Shown: one piece after another, positions 1-9,078 of the stretch
How the letters are laid out: every line of letters begins with the position of its first letter
Position numbering within the stretch: position 1 is the first letter of the stretch
Made by a program: the position numbers and the translations under genes
Notes under the pieces: model-generated
Seen by the model: only the letters and a program-made list of their open reading frames with translations
Database searches by the model: none
Told to the model about the DNA's origin: nothing
Origin: Pseudomonas sp. SJZ074
Lineage (GTDB): Bacteria > Pseudomonadota > Gammaproteobacteria > Pseudomonadales > Pseudomonadaceae
NCBI RefSeq assembly: GCF_007828215.1
Contig: NZ_VIUE01000003.1
Coordinates: forward strand, 372,001-436,000
DNA: 64,000 bases
Direction of reading: 5' to 3'

Positions 1-20
1 AAATTCAGGACCTTCTCCAC
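1..20 (-). CDS. hutG: N-formylglutamate deformylase, N-terminus only (partial)
   Basis: Only the first codons are in the window; the gene continues beyond position 1 on the minus strand. A GTG at 20-18 would give the N-terminus M-E-K-V-L-N-F, which resembles the start of Pseudomonas HutG. A GGAG lies 7 nt before this GTG. The upstream in-frame ATG (26-24) is only 1-2 nt from the same Shine-Dalgarno, so the GTG is the better start. It begins 11 nt after the hutI stop, as expected for the last gene of the operon. HutG would hydrolyse formylglutamate to glutamate and formate. The identification rests on a few residues plus context. Confidence 0.6.
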
Positions 21-31
21 AACCATTCTCC

Positions 32-1234
32 TCAATCGATTTCAACGCCGTGACGCACGACGCGTTTTTCCAGATCGCCACCAAGCCAGTACGCCAGGTC
101 GGCCGGGCGGTCGATGTGCCAAGCGACAAAATCCGCGACTTTGCCGACCTCCAGCGAACCATGGGTTTGCGCCATGCCCAAGGCCTGGGCCGCATGAATC
201 GTCGCCCCTGCCAGGGCTTCTTCCGGCGTCATGCGGAAACAGGTGCAGGCCATGTTCAACATCAAGCGCAGCGACAGCGCCGGCGAGGTGCCGGGATTGA
301 GGTCGCTGGCCACGGCGATTTTCACCCCGTGCTTGCGCAAGGCATCCATGGGCGGCAGTTGAGTTTCCCGCAGGAAATAAAACGCCCCCGGCAGCAATAC
401 CGCCACGGTGTCGGAAGCGGCCATGGCCTTGGCGTCGTCCTCGGTCATGAATTCCAGGTGATCGGCCGACAGCGCCTGGTAACGCGCCGCCAGGCTGGAA
501 CCGTGCAGAGACGACAATTGTTCGGCGTGCAGCTTCACCGGCAACCCCAGTCGTTGCGCGGTGATGAACACCCGCTCGACCTGCGCCGGGGAAAACGCCA
601 GGTACTCGCAGAAGGCATCCACCGCATCCACCAGCCCTTCGGCCGCCAGGGCTGGCAACATCTCGGTGCAGATGTGCTCGATGTAGTCATCGGCGCGATC
701 CTTGTACTCCGGTGGCAAGGCGTGGGCCGCCAGGCAGGTACTGCGCACACTGATCGGCAGTTCGGCAGCGAGACGGCGGGCGACCCGCAACATCTTGCGT
801 TCGTTGGCCAGGTCCAGGCCGTAACCGGACTTGATTTCCACCGTGGTCACGCCGTCGCGCATCAGGCTGTTCAGGCGTTTGGCGGCGCTGCTGAACAGTT
901 CGTCTTCACTGGCGGCTCGGGTGGCGCGCACGGTACTGGCGATACCGCCACCCGCTGCAGCGATCTCGGCGTAGCTGACGCCTTGCAGGCGCTGTTCGAA
1001 TTCACCGCTGCGGTTACCGCCGAACACCGCGTGGGTGTGGCAGTCGACCAGGCCTGGGGTGACCCAGGCGCCCTTGAGGTCGTTGACTGTCGGATAGTCA
1101 CCGGCCGGCAGTTCTGCGCGCGGGCCGATCCAGTGGATGTGTTCGCCCTGGGTGATGATGGCGGCGTCTTCGATGATCGAGTAGACGCCCTGGGCCATGG
1201 TGGCGGCGTGGCAGTTTTGCCAGAGGGTTTTCAT
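32..1234 (-). CDS. hutI: Imidazolonepropionase
   Basis: Third step of histidine degradation: opens 4-imidazolone-5-propionate to N-formiminoglutamate. The protein is 400 residues, the family's usual length, and has the amidohydrolase signature: the metal-binding HTH in VDCHTHAVF near residue 70, HAEQLS in the middle, and SDLNPG near residue 320. The start is the ATG at 1234 (MKTLWQN); a longer reading frame upstream runs into a REPIN and is rejected. It lies between hutH, 100 bp upstream with a REPIN in the gap, and hutG, 11 nt downstream. It should be transcribed with the hutU operon and act in the cytoplasm. Confidence 0.95.
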   Translation of the reverse strand: MKTLWQNCHAATMAQGVYSIIEDAAIITQGEHIHWIGPRAELPAGDYPTVNDLKGAWVTPGLVDCHTHAVFGGNRSGEFEQRLQGVSYAEIAAAGGGIASTVRATRAASEDELFSSAAKRLNSLMRDGVTTVEIKSGYGLDLANERKMLRVARRLAAELPISVRSTCLAAHALPPEYKDRADDYIEHICTEMLPALAAEGLVDAVDAFCEYLAFSPAQVERVFITAQRLGLPVKLHAEQLSSLHGSSLAARYQALSADHLEFMTEDDAKAMAASDTVAVLLPGAFYFLRETQLPPMDALRKHGVKIAVASDLNPGTSPALSLRLMLNMACTCFRMTPEEALAGATIHAAQALGMAQTHGSLEVGKVADFVAWHIDRPADLAYWLGGDLEKRVVRHGVEID

Positions 1235-1264
1235 CCCGGGTTTCCTCGTCTCATTCAGAATCGA

Positions 1265-1327
1265 ATCGCGAGCAGGCTCGCTCCCACAGGGTACGCATTC
1301 CAATGTGGGAGCGAGCCTGCTCGCGAT
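1265..1327. repeat. REPIN, variant A pair (hutI-hutH gap)
   Basis: Two REP sequences in inverted orientation (core GAGCCTGCTCGCGAT and its complement) are separated by a short spacer. The element fills the hutI-hutH gap and could form a large hairpin in the mRNA, so it may affect relative expression of the two genes. Confidence 0.9.
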
Positions 1328-1334
1328 GAGGCCC

Positions 1335-2867
1335 TCACAGGCTCGGCAACAGGTTCGCCATGACCAGCTCGTTCAGGCAACGGCTCGCCAACAGCTCACT
1401 CGCGGCATTGATGTCCGGGGCAAAGAACCGGTCCTTCTCATAGAACCGCACTTCGGCACGCAGGAGACCGCGAGCCTGTTCCAGCTTCGGCGAAGTCTTC
1501 AAGCCGCCGCGCAGGTCCAGGCCCTGACACGCCGCCAGCCATTCCACCGCCAGGATGCCACGGGTGTTCTCGGCCATTTCCCACAGGCGCTTGCCGGCAG
1601 CCGGGGCCATGGACACGTGGTCTTCCTGGTTGGCGGAGGTCGGCAGGCTGTCCACCGAATGAGGATGGGACAGCGCCTTGTTCTCACTGGCCAGGGCAGC
1701 GGCAGTGACCTGGGCGATCATGAAGCCGGAGTTGACCCCGCCGTTACCCACCAGGAACGGTGGCAACTGCGACATGTGCTTGTCCATCATCAGGGAAATG
1801 CGACGCTCGCTCAGGGAACCGATTTCGGCAATCGCCAGGGCCATGTTGTCAGCGGCCATCGCCACGGGCTCGGCGTGGAAGTTGCCACCGGAAATCACAT
1901 CACCTTCGGCGGCGAACACCAATGGGTTATCCGACACGGCGTTGGCCTCGATCACCAGCACTTCGGCCGCCTGGCGGAACTGGGTCAGGCAGGCGCCCAT
2001 CACTTGCGGCTGGCAACGCAGGGAATACGGATCCTGAACCTTGTCGCAGTTCTGGTGCGAAGCGGACACTTCGCTGCGCTCGCCCAGCAGATCGCGGTAC
2101 GCGGCGGCAGCATCGATCTGACCTTTCTGGCCACGGGCGGCGTGAATACGCGCATCGAATGGCGAGCGGGAGCCAAGCACGGCTTCCACCGTGAGGCTGC
2201 CCAGGGCCAGGGCACCGGCAAACAGGTCTTCACCCTCGAACAGGCCGCGCAAGGCAAATGCGGTGGACACCTGGGTGCCGTTGAGCAGCGCCAGGCCTTC
2301 TTTGGCGGCCAGGGTCAGCGGCGCGAGGCCGGCGACTTTCAACGCGTCGACCGCCGGCAGCCACTCGCCTTTGTAACGAGCCTTGCCTTCGCCCAGCAGC
2401 ACCAGGGACATGTGGGCCAACGGTGCCAGGTCGCCGGAAGCCCCGACCGAACCCTTGAGTGGAATATGCGGATAGACCTCGGCATTCACCAGGGCGATCA
2501 ACGCATCGATCACCTGCCGGCGAATACCGGAAAAGCCCCGGCTCAGGCTGTTGACCTTGAGCACCATGATCAAGCGCACCAGCGCATCGCTGATCGGCTC
2601 GCCCACTCCAGCGGCATGGGACAGCACCAGAGAGCGCTGCAGGTTTTCCAGGTCTTCGCTGGCGATACGGGTCGAAGCCAGCAGGCCGAAACCGGTATTG
2701 ATGCCGTAGGCGGTGCGGTTCTCGGCGAGGATCTGCTCCACGCACGCCACGCTGGCTTCGATCTGCGCCGAGGCACTGGCGTCGAGGCTCAGGGTCACGG
2801 GTTGCTGATAGATGTCACGCAATTGAGCCAGGCTCAATTGACCGGGAATCAGGTTTAAGGCAGTCAT
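1335..2867 (-). CDS. hutH: Histidine ammonia-lyase (catalytically complete copy)
   Basis: First step of the Hut pathway: non-oxidative deamination of histidine to urocanate. The protein is 510 residues, normal for the family. The MIO-forming tripeptide is present as Ala143-Ser144-Gly145 in GSVGASGDL. The other catalytic positions known from P. putida HutH are present: Tyr in YGINTGFG, His in SHAAGVG, Asn in LNGTQ, Gln and Tyr281 in QDPYSLR, Phe in GGNFHAEP and Glu in QEDHVSM. The start ATG is preceded by AAGGAG at good spacing. It is adjacent to a paralogue (2998-4521) that lacks the tripeptide, so this copy should supply the histidase activity. Confidence 0.97.
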   Translation of the reverse strand: MTALNLIPGQLSLAQLRDIYQQPVTLSLDASASAQIEASVACVEQILAENRTAYGINTGFGLLASTRIASEDLENLQRSLVLSHAAGVGEPISDALVRLIMVLKVNSLSRGFSGIRRQVIDALIALVNAEVYPHIPLKGSVGASGDLAPLAHMSLVLLGEGKARYKGEWLPAVDALKVAGLAPLTLAAKEGLALLNGTQVSTAFALRGLFEGEDLFAGALALGSLTVEAVLGSRSPFDARIHAARGQKGQIDAAAAYRDLLGERSEVSASHQNCDKVQDPYSLRCQPQVMGACLTQFRQAAEVLVIEANAVSDNPLVFAAEGDVISGGNFHAEPVAMAADNMALAIAEIGSLSERRISLMMDKHMSQLPPFLVGNGGVNSGFMIAQVTAAALASENKALSHPHSVDSLPTSANQEDHVSMAPAAGKRLWEMAENTRGILAVEWLAACQGLDLRGGLKTSPKLEQARGLLRAEVRFYEKDRFFAPDINAASELLASRCLNELVMANLLPSL

Positions 2868-2997
2868 TTATTGCTCCTTTTGAGAGTTTTGTTTTCTAAC
2901 TCGCCAGTCGCTCCGGAATGTTCCGTTATCCGTCACCCCCGCTTTTTGAGCGATGCTTTAGGGCAAGAGGTGCCTTGGCACGCTGGCGCTTTTTTGA

Positions 2998-4521
2998 TCA
3001 ATTCAAATTCGGTAACACGCTATCCAACAGGTTCGGGTCTTTAAGCAGCCCGGCGACGCTGGCAATGTCCGGCGCCAGCCAGCGGTCCTGGTCATAGGCA
3101 GCCACGTGCTCGCGCAGCAGCTTCCAGGCAAGCCCGGTGCCGGCGCCGAAGCGCTGCGCCTTGAGAAATTCAAAGGCCTGGGCCGCCAGCAGGTATTCGA
3201 TGGCGAGAATCTGCGTGCAGTTGTCCAACGCCCTGTGCAGCTTCAGGGCCGCGTTGGTGCCCATGCTCAAGTGATCTTCCTGCAAGCCCGAGGTCACGTA
3301 ATTATCGAGTACCGCCGGTTGCGCCAATTGGCGATTTTCCGCGCATAAGGAGGCGGCGACGTACTGCACGATCATCATCCCCGAGTTCACACCGGGGTTG
3401 GCTACCAGGAAGGCCGGCAGTCCGCTGACATGCGGGTTGATCAACCGGTCGAGACGACGCTCGGCGATGGAGCCGATTTCCGCCATGGCAATCGCCAGCA
3501 GATCCGCCGCCAGAGCCACCGATTGGCCGTGGGGATTGGCCTGGGACATGACCCGGAAGTTATCCGGTGTACCCAGCAGCAGCGGGTTATCGGTGGCGGC
3601 GTTGAGTTCGGTTTCGATCTGTTGCCGGGCATGGGTCAATTGATCGCGAGCGGCGCCGTGCACCTGGGGAATGGAGCGGATACTCAAGGCATCCTGGGTG
3701 CGAATGCCCAGGCTCGAGGCAATGACTTCGCTGCCGTCGAGCAAGGCACGCAGATTGGCCCCGACTTGTTGCATGCCAGGGTGCGGTTTGAGCGCGATGA
3801 TCTCGGCGTCGAACGCCGCGATCTGTCCTCGCTGGGCCTCGAAACTCATGGCACCGATCACGTCCGCCCATTGCACCAGCCGCGTCGCATCCGCCAGGGC
3901 CAGGCAACTGAGGCCGGTCATGCATGGCGTGCCGTTGACCAGGCACAGGCCGTCCTTTGCCCCCAATTGAACCGGTTGCAGGCCTTCTGCGGCCAGGGCC
4001 TGTTGCGCCGCAACGATCTGGCCGCGATAGCTGACCTGGCCGACACCCAGCAGTGCAATGCCGATGTGGGCCATGTGGGTCAGGTAACCCACCGAGCCCT
4101 GGGACGGCACTTGCGGGGTGATGCCGCGATTGAGCAGCGCCAGCAAGGCCTCGACCACCCGGCGATGAATGCCGGACTTGCCCTGGCTGTAGTTGAGGAT
4201 GGCGGCGCAGAGAATCGCCCGAACCTGCTCATCGGCCAACGGCGTGCCGACGCCACAGGCATGGCTGAGCAACGTGTTGCGCGACAGCTGGCTGAGTTGT
4301 TCGTCCTTGAGCGAGACATTGCACAAGGCCCCCAGGCCGGTATTGACGCCATAGGCGCGCTCGCCGCTTTCGACGATGCGCTGGACGATGGCCTGGGCAT
4401 TGTCGATCCGCGCCCAGGCCTGGGCCGACAGCTCGAGCCCGGCACCGAAGCGGGCGACAGCGACTACGTCCTGCCAACGCAGGGGGGCGTCGGCGATGAT
4501 GATTTTTTCAGCCTGGGACAT
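2998..4521 (-). CDS. Histidase-like protein lacking the MIO tripeptide
   Basis: 507-residue member of the aromatic amino-acid ammonia-lyase family, adjacent to hutH. It keeps the fold signatures YGVNTGLG, SHACGVG, VNGTP, QEDHLSMG and several substrate-site residues. The active-site loop reads GSVG (142-145) followed directly by YLTHMA, where hutH has ASGDLAPLA: exactly three residues, the Ala-Ser-Gly that cyclises to MIO, are missing. The catalytic Tyr of QDPYSLR is Leu279 here (QDALSIR). The reading frame is intact. The start at 4521 (MSQAEK) has a GAGG 6 nt upstream; an upstream ATG at 4533 is less likely. By family chemistry it should not work as an MIO ammonia-lyase. Possible roles are binding, regulation or different chemistry. 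Some Pseudomonas are described as having two hutH copies with only one required for growth on histidine (from memory). Confidence 0.85.
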   Translation of the reverse strand: MSQAEKIIIADAPLRWQDVVAVARFGAGLELSAQAWARIDNAQAIVQRIVESGERAYGVNTGLGALCNVSLKDEQLSQLSRNTLLSHACGVGTPLADEQVRAILCAAILNYSQGKSGIHRRVVEALLALLNRGITPQVPSQGSVGYLTHMAHIGIALLGVGQVSYRGQIVAAQQALAAEGLQPVQLGAKDGLCLVNGTPCMTGLSCLALADATRLVQWADVIGAMSFEAQRGQIAAFDAEIIALKPHPGMQQVGANLRALLDGSEVIASSLGIRTQDALSIRSIPQVHGAARDQLTHARQQIETELNAATDNPLLLGTPDNFRVMSQANPHGQSVALAADLLAIAMAEIGSIAERRLDRLINPHVSGLPAFLVANPGVNSGMMIVQYVAASLCAENRQLAQPAVLDNYVTSGLQEDHLSMGTNAALKLHRALDNCTQILAIEYLLAAQAFEFLKAQRFGAGTGLAWKLLREHVAAYDQDRWLAPDIASVAGLLKDPNLLDSVLPNLN

Positions 4522-4571
4522 CTTTAACCTCATGCTTACAACTTGAACATTGATGCAGCTTTACTGACGCC

Positions 4572-4635
4572 TTCGCGAGCAAGCCCGCTCCCACATTGGA
4601 ATGCGGTCCTCTGTGGGAGCGGGCTTGCTCGCGAA
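4572..4635. repeat. REPIN, variant B pair
   Basis: Inverted pair of REP sequences with core GGGCTTGCTCGCGAA, between the histidase-like gene and the ABC ATPase gene. Both arms are the same sequence variant. Confidence 0.9.
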
Positions 4636-4661
4636 GAGGCCCGCCCAGTCACCAGAGTTCT

Positions 4662-5492
4662 CTAAACCACCGCAGCCCTGCGCTGCACAAACCGATCAAC
4701 ATACTCATCCGCCGGCGAGTGCAGGATCTCCCGGGGCGTGCCGACCTGGATCAGCTTGCCATCCTTGAGAATCGCAATGCGGTTGCCGATGCGCACGGCC
4801 TCGTCGAGGTCGTGGGTGATGAAGACGATCGTCTTGTGCAGGGTCTTCTGCAGCTCCAGCAACTGGTCCTGCATCTCGGCGCGGATCAGCGGGTCAAGGG
4901 CACTGAAGGCTTCGTCCATCAAGATGATGTCGGTGTCCGCCGCCAAGGCACGAGCCAGGCCCACACGCTGGCGCATGCCGCCGGAAAGCTGATGCGGGTA
5001 TTTGTTTTCGTAACCCTTCAGACCGACGGTGTTGATCCAGTGCTGCGCGCGCTCGGCGCACACCTGTTTGCTCTCGCCGCGGACTTTCAAGCCGTAGGCG
5101 ACATTGTCCAGCACGCTCTTGTGGGGCAGCAGGCCGAAGCTCTGGAACACCATGCTGATCTTGTGCCGACGAAATTCACGCAGGGCGTCCATGTCCAGTT
5201 GCAGGATGTCTTCGCCGTCCACCAGGATCGCCCCGCTGGTGGGGTCGATCAGGCGGTTGAAGTGCCGCACCAGGGTGGATTTGCCCGAGCCGGACAGGCC
5301 CATGATCACGAAGATCTCGCCGGTGCCGATGCTCAGCGACAGGTCGTTCACGCCGACCACGCAACCGGTTTCGGCCAGCACCTGGTCCTTGGTCTTGTTC
5401 TGACGGATCAGATCCAGGGCGTCCTTGGACCGATTGCCGAAAATCTTGAAGACGTTCTTGACTTCGATTTTGCTGACAGTTGCGTTGTTCAT
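4662..5492 (-). CDS. hutV: ABC transporter ATP-binding protein, quaternary-amine/histidine type
   Basis: Energises uptake of the ligand bound by HutX. The protein is 276 residues with Walker [10 protein letters not shown], the signature [16 protein letters not shown], Walker [15 protein letters not shown] and the H-loop ITHD. The [11 protein letters not shown] form and the N-terminal region resemble ProV/OpuAA-type glycine betaine ATPases, but the C-terminal CBS domains are absent. The start ATG overlaps the hutW stop by 4 bp (ATGA), so the two are translationally coupled. Location inside the hut operon makes histidine or a related compound the likely substrate. The hutV name follows Pseudomonas hut nomenclature. 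Confidence 0.9.
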   Translation of the reverse strand: MNNATVSKIEVKNVFKIFGNRSKDALDLIRQNKTKDQVLAETGCVVGVNDLSLSIGTGEIFVIMGLSGSGKSTLVRHFNRLIDPTSGAILVDGEDILQLDMDALREFRRHKISMVFQSFGLLPHKSVLDNVAYGLKVRGESKQVCAERAQHWINTVGLKGYENKYPHQLSGGMRQRVGLARALAADTDIILMDEAFSALDPLIRAEMQDQLLELQKTLHKTIVFITHDLDEAVRIGNRIAILKDGKLIQVGTPREILHSPADEYVDRFVQRRAAVV

Positions 5493-6340
5493 TTGCTCAC
5501 CTCATGCCGAGGACGACCATAAGCCTGGGTAATGCGGTCGATGACCACGGCGAGAATCACGATCGCCAGCCCGGCTTCCAGGCCGCGTCCGACGTTGAGG
5601 GTCTGGATGCCCACCAGCACATCCTCGCCCAGGCCACGGGCGCCGATCATCGAGGCGATGACCACCATCGACAGGGCCATCATGGTGGTCTGGTTGATCC
5701 CGGCCATGATGCTCGGCAAGGCCAGGGGCAGTTGCACGCCGAACAGCTGTTGCCAGCGGTTCGCACCGAAAGCATTGATGGCCTCCATCACTTCGCCATC
5801 CACCTGGCGGATGCCCAGGTCGGTCAGACGGATCAACGGCGGCGCGGCGTAGATCACCGTGGCGAAAATCGCCGGGACCTTGCCCAGGCCGAACAGCATC
5901 AACACCGGAATCAGGTACACGAAGCTCGGCATCGTCTGCATGATGTCCAGCAACGGCATCAGCACCGAACGCAAGCGATTGCTGCGTGCCGAGAGGATGC
6001 CCAGCGGGATGCCGATCAACACCGAGATCAGCGTCGCCACCAGCATCAGCGCGAGGGTCTGCATCAGTTTGTCCCACAGGCCCACCGCGCCCACCAGAAA
6101 CAGCAGGCCGACGATCACCGCCGTGGCCACGACCTTGCGGGTCGCGTGCCAGGCCACGCCACCGACGATGGCCAGCATCAACCACCAGGGTGCCATACGC
6201 AGCAGGCCTTCGAGATTGACGATGGCCCACAGCAGGGTGTCGGAGATGTGCCGGAACACATCGCCATAATTCGTCACCAGGGCGTCGACCCAACCGTTGA
6301 CCCAGTCGGCGATGGAAAAGGTAAAGCTTTCGGGAAACAT
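5489..6340 (-). CDS. hutW: ABC transporter permease, quaternary-amine/histidine type
   Basis: Inner-membrane permease of the HutXWV importer, 283 residues with about six hydrophobic segments. The binding-protein-dependent permease (EAA) loop lies near residues 190-230 ([14 protein letters not shown] followed by [13 protein letters not shown]). The start is placed at the ATG at 6340 (MFPESF); an upstream in-frame ATG (6388) would add 16 residues rich in His and Pro that do not look like permease sequence. It overlaps hutV by 4 bp and follows hutX by about 70 bp. Confidence 0.9.
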   Translation of the reverse strand: MFPESFTFSIADWVNGWVDALVTNYGDVFRHISDTLLWAIVNLEGLLRMAPWWLMLAIVGGVAWHATRKVVATAVIVGLLFLVGAVGLWDKLMQTLALMLVATLISVLIGIPLGILSARSNRLRSVLMPLLDIMQTMPSFVYLIPVLMLFGLGKVPAIFATVIYAAPPLIRLTDLGIRQVDGEVMEAINAFGANRWQQLFGVQLPLALPSIMAGINQTTMMALSMVVIASMIGARGLGEDVLVGIQTLNVGRGLEAGLAIVILAVVIDRITQAYGRPRHEVSK

Positions 6341-6410
6341 AAGGGACTCTCGATCAGGGGGATGCGGTGAATGTCCCGGCCAGCTCAAGGTTGGCCGGGA
6401 AGTATTCGAC

Positions 6411-7379
6411 CTACAGGGCCGCGTCGATTTTCTTGGCAGCGTCTGCGCTTACCCAGGCGTGCCAGACTTCAGGATGTTCCTTCAGAAAGATCTTCGCCAG
6501 TTTCGGCGACTCGATCCGCTCTTTGGCCATGCGCCCGAGGTTCTGGTTCAGGATATCGATCGGCAGGTTGACCTTTTCCAGCACCGCCACCAGTTCCGGG
6601 GCTTCGTCGTGGAAGGTCTTGGACAGGCCGACCTTGATACTCACGCTTTTATCCACACCCGGTTTTTCTTCCAGTTTCACCAAGTCCACCTGCCCCATCA
6701 GTGGCGTTGGCGACCAGTAGTAGAACAGGATCGGCTCGCCACGCTTGTAGCTCGACAGCACTGCGGCATCCAGGGCCGGGCCGGTGCCTGGACGGAAGTT
6801 GGTGTAGGTTTTTTCCAAGCCGTAGCTTTTCAGCATCTCGCTGTTGTCCAGCTCACAGGTCCAACCGGCCGGGCAGTTATAGAAACGGCCCTTGGACGGT
6901 TCTTCCGGATCCTTGAACACGGCGGCGTACTGGCCCAGGTCGGCGATGTTCTTCAGCCCCGGGGCTTTGGCTTCGAGCTTGCGCTTGGCGTCGCCTTCAA
7001 CCACGTAGCGCGGCACGTACCAGCCTTCGATGGCGCCCACCACCGGCGCGCCGACGCCGACCACTTTGCCGGCCTTCTCGGCCTTGTTCCAGACCTCGCT
7101 GCGGCCGACCCATTCTTCGGCAAACACCTGGATGTCATTACTGCTCAGGGCGTTCTCCATGGTGATGGAATTGCCCGGCAGGTTGTCGGTCTTGCAGTCG
7201 TAGCCTTTTTCCAACACCACTTGCAGGACGTCGGTCAACAGCATGGCGCTTTCCCAGTTCAGGCCGGCGAATTTCACCGGTTTGCCCGACTCGCACCAAC
7301 CCGCCGCCTGGGTGGCGCCGGCGCTGGCCAGCAAGCCCATGGAAAGCAACGTGGTCAGTAGGGTCTTGTTCGATTTCAT
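6411..7379 (-). CDS. hutX: Periplasmic substrate-binding protein of the hut ABC transporter
   Basis: 322-residue protein with a signal peptide (basic start MKSNK, hydrophobic stretch, cleavage near ATQA-AGWCESG). It belongs to the OpuAC-like glycine betaine/choline-binding family. The mature protein has several aromatic residues (WESAMLLTDVL, AEEWVGRSEVW, FYYWSPTPLMG) typical of ligand boxes in this family. It is the first gene of the X-W-V set, as expected for the most abundantly needed component. Histidine or urocanate as ligand is inferred from the operon; the sequence alone would also fit a quaternary amine. Confidence 0.88.
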   Translation of the reverse strand: MKSNKTLLTTLLSMGLLASAGATQAAGWCESGKPVKFAGLNWESAMLLTDVLQVVLEKGYDCKTDNLPGNSITMENALSSNDIQVFAEEWVGRSEVWNKAEKAGKVVGVGAPVVGAIEGWYVPRYVVEGDAKRKLEAKAPGLKNIADLGQYAAVFKDPEEPSKGRFYNCPAGWTCELDNSEMLKSYGLEKTYTNFRPGTGPALDAAVLSSYKRGEPILFYYWSPTPLMGQVDLVKLEEKPGVDKSVSIKVGLSKTFHDEAPELVAVLEKVNLPIDILNQNLGRMAKERIESPKLAKIFLKEHPEVWHAWVSADAAKKIDAAL

Positions 7380-7448
7380 TGTGTGACGCTCCTAATCAGT
7401 GAATTGGCTTACGGCAGTCAAGAGGCATCCAGCCCTGTCAACGTCCCA

Positions 7449-8915
7449 TCAGACCGCTTGGATGCGGCCCGCCCTGCTCGGTTGTGCGTCAACCGCGTCC
7501 TGCTCGAGCGGCAGGATCAATTGATCGGGTACAGCGCTGTGCCACTTCTTCGCCGCGACGTAATACAACGCCGCCGGCACCACCAGGCCGATAATCCACG
7601 AGATATCCACATCCCCCATCGCTGCCACCAGTGGTCCGGTATAGAACTTGGTGGAGATGAACGGCAATTGAACCAGCACACCCAGCGTATAAACGCTGAT
7701 GCCCAGGGCGTTCCAACGACCGTAGCGACCGTTCGGGTCAACCAGTGCCGGCACGTCGTAGCGCTCGCGAGTGATGCAGTAGTAGTCCACCAGGTTGATC
7801 GCGCTCCAGGGCGTAAAGAACGCCAGCAAGAACAGGATGAAAGACTTGAACGCACCGAGGAACGAGTGCTGGCCAAGCAGCGCGATCAAGGTCGCCGCGC
7901 CGACAATGACCAGTACGAACAGCAGACGCTGCAAGCGCGTGACGTTCAACTGGCCACGGAAACCGCTGATGATGGTGGCAATGCACATGAAGCTGCCGTA
8001 GGAGTTCAGCGTGGAAATGGTGACCTTGCCGAACGCGATGCTGAAGTACAGCAGCGCAGCGGTGGCCCCAGTGCCACCCAGGCCAACGATGTAGGCCACT
8101 TCGTGACCCGCGAACTGCCCATTGGCCGAGGCAGCGGCAAATACACCGAGGATCATCGCCACCTGTGCGCCGATGACCGAACCGGCGCCCGCGGCAAAGA
8201 AGGTTTTCAGCGAAGACGTCTTGCTCGGCAGGTAACGCGAATAGTCAGCCACGTAGGGGCCGAAGGCGATTTGCCAGGATGCCGCCAGCGACACCGCGAG
8301 CAGGAAGCTGCTCCAGCTGAAATGGCGGATCTGCAGGAGTGCGCCCACGTCCGTCTGACCGATCAGGCGAGCGAACAGGTAAACGAAGGCAATCACCCCA
8401 ATAATGCTGGCGACACGGCCAATGAAGTGGATCACCCGATAACCGAGCACCGTGACCAGCACGATGACACTGGCGAAGATAAGAATGCCGGCACTGTCGC
8501 TGACGCCAAACAACTGGCCCAGCGCCTGGCCGGAAAGCACGGTGCCCGTCGCGGTGAACCCCAGGTACATCAGGCACACCAGCACGATCGGGATGGCCGC
8601 GCCATACACACCGAACTGCACCCGACTGGAGATCATCTGCGGCAGGCCAAGCTTGGGCCCTTGCGCGGCATGCAAGGCCATGACGCCACCGCCGAGCACT
8701 TGGCCGATCAGCAAACCGATCAACGACCAGAACACATCACCGCCCAGCACCACCGCCAATGCACCGGTGACAATGGCAGTGATCTGCAGGTTGGCCCCCA
8801 TCCAGAGGGTGAACTGGCTCAACAAACGGCCGTGCCGCTCCGCTTCCGGGATGTAGTCGATCGAGCGCTTTTCGATCAACGGTTTGCTGCTTGCGCGTGT
8901 GCTGGTGACGGCCAT
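7449..8915 (-). CDS. hutT: NCS1-family permease, probable urocanate transporter
   Basis: 488-residue polytopic membrane protein of the nucleobase:cation symporter-1 (cytosine/purine/allantoin) family, with about 12 hydrophobic segments. The first, near residues 35-60 (WMGANLQITAIVTGAL), carries the family N-terminal signature. It sits directly after hutU. In P. fluorescens a CodB-like NCS1 protein at this position is assigned to urocanate uptake (HutTu). The separate amino-acid permease found elsewhere in some hut clusters (HutTh) is not present between hutU and hutI here. The substrate is inferred from position. Confidence 0.85.
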   Translation of the reverse strand: MAVTSTRASSKPLIEKRSIDYIPEAERHGRLLSQFTLWMGANLQITAIVTGALAVVLGGDVFWSLIGLLIGQVLGGGVMALHAAQGPKLGLPQMISSRVQFGVYGAAIPIVLVCLMYLGFTATGTVLSGQALGQLFGVSDSAGILIFASVIVLVTVLGYRVIHFIGRVASIIGVIAFVYLFARLIGQTDVGALLQIRHFSWSSFLLAVSLAASWQIAFGPYVADYSRYLPSKTSSLKTFFAAGAGSVIGAQVAMILGVFAAASANGQFAGHEVAYIVGLGGTGATAALLYFSIAFGKVTISTLNSYGSFMCIATIISGFRGQLNVTRLQRLLFVLVIVGAATLIALLGQHSFLGAFKSFILFLLAFFTPWSAINLVDYYCITRERYDVPALVDPNGRYGRWNALGISVYTLGVLVQLPFISTKFYTGPLVAAMGDVDISWIIGLVVPAALYYVAAKKWHSAVPDQLILPLEQDAVDAQPSRAGRIQAV

Positions 8916-8964
8916 GGTTCAACCTCTGTGGATTGTTCTGGAGTTCATTGCGCTGCTGCGTTCC

Positions 8965-9068
8965 TGTGGGAGCGGGCTTGCTCGCGAAAGCTGTTTCACA
9001 TTCGACACATGTGTTGAATGACACACCGCATTCGTCGGATCGCCGCCCGGAGCAAGCCCGCTCCCACA
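8965..9068. repeat. REPIN, variant B pair (hutU-hutT gap)
   Basis: Inverted REP pair with a spacer of about 60 nt between hutU and the permease gene. The distal arm is slightly degenerate (CGGAGCAAGCCCGCTCCCAC). Confidence 0.85.
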
Positions 9069-9078
9069 GGGATTTGCG

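Noticed and set aside
1265..1327. REPIN pairs considered as rho-independent terminators or a CRISPR-like array
   Set aside because: They lack T tracts and regular spacing; matched arm variants identify them as REPINs. Some may still terminate transcription.
50..1363. 437-codon open frame on the plus strand opposite hutI
   Set aside because: Composition artefact of high GC: Gln/His/Arg/Gly-rich translation with no family signature, entirely antisense to a well-supported enzyme.
2998..4521. Histidase-like gene as a pseudogene
   Set aside because: Full length, in frame, with conserved fold motifs; the missing tripeptide is a clean in-frame loss, so a changed function is more likely than decay.
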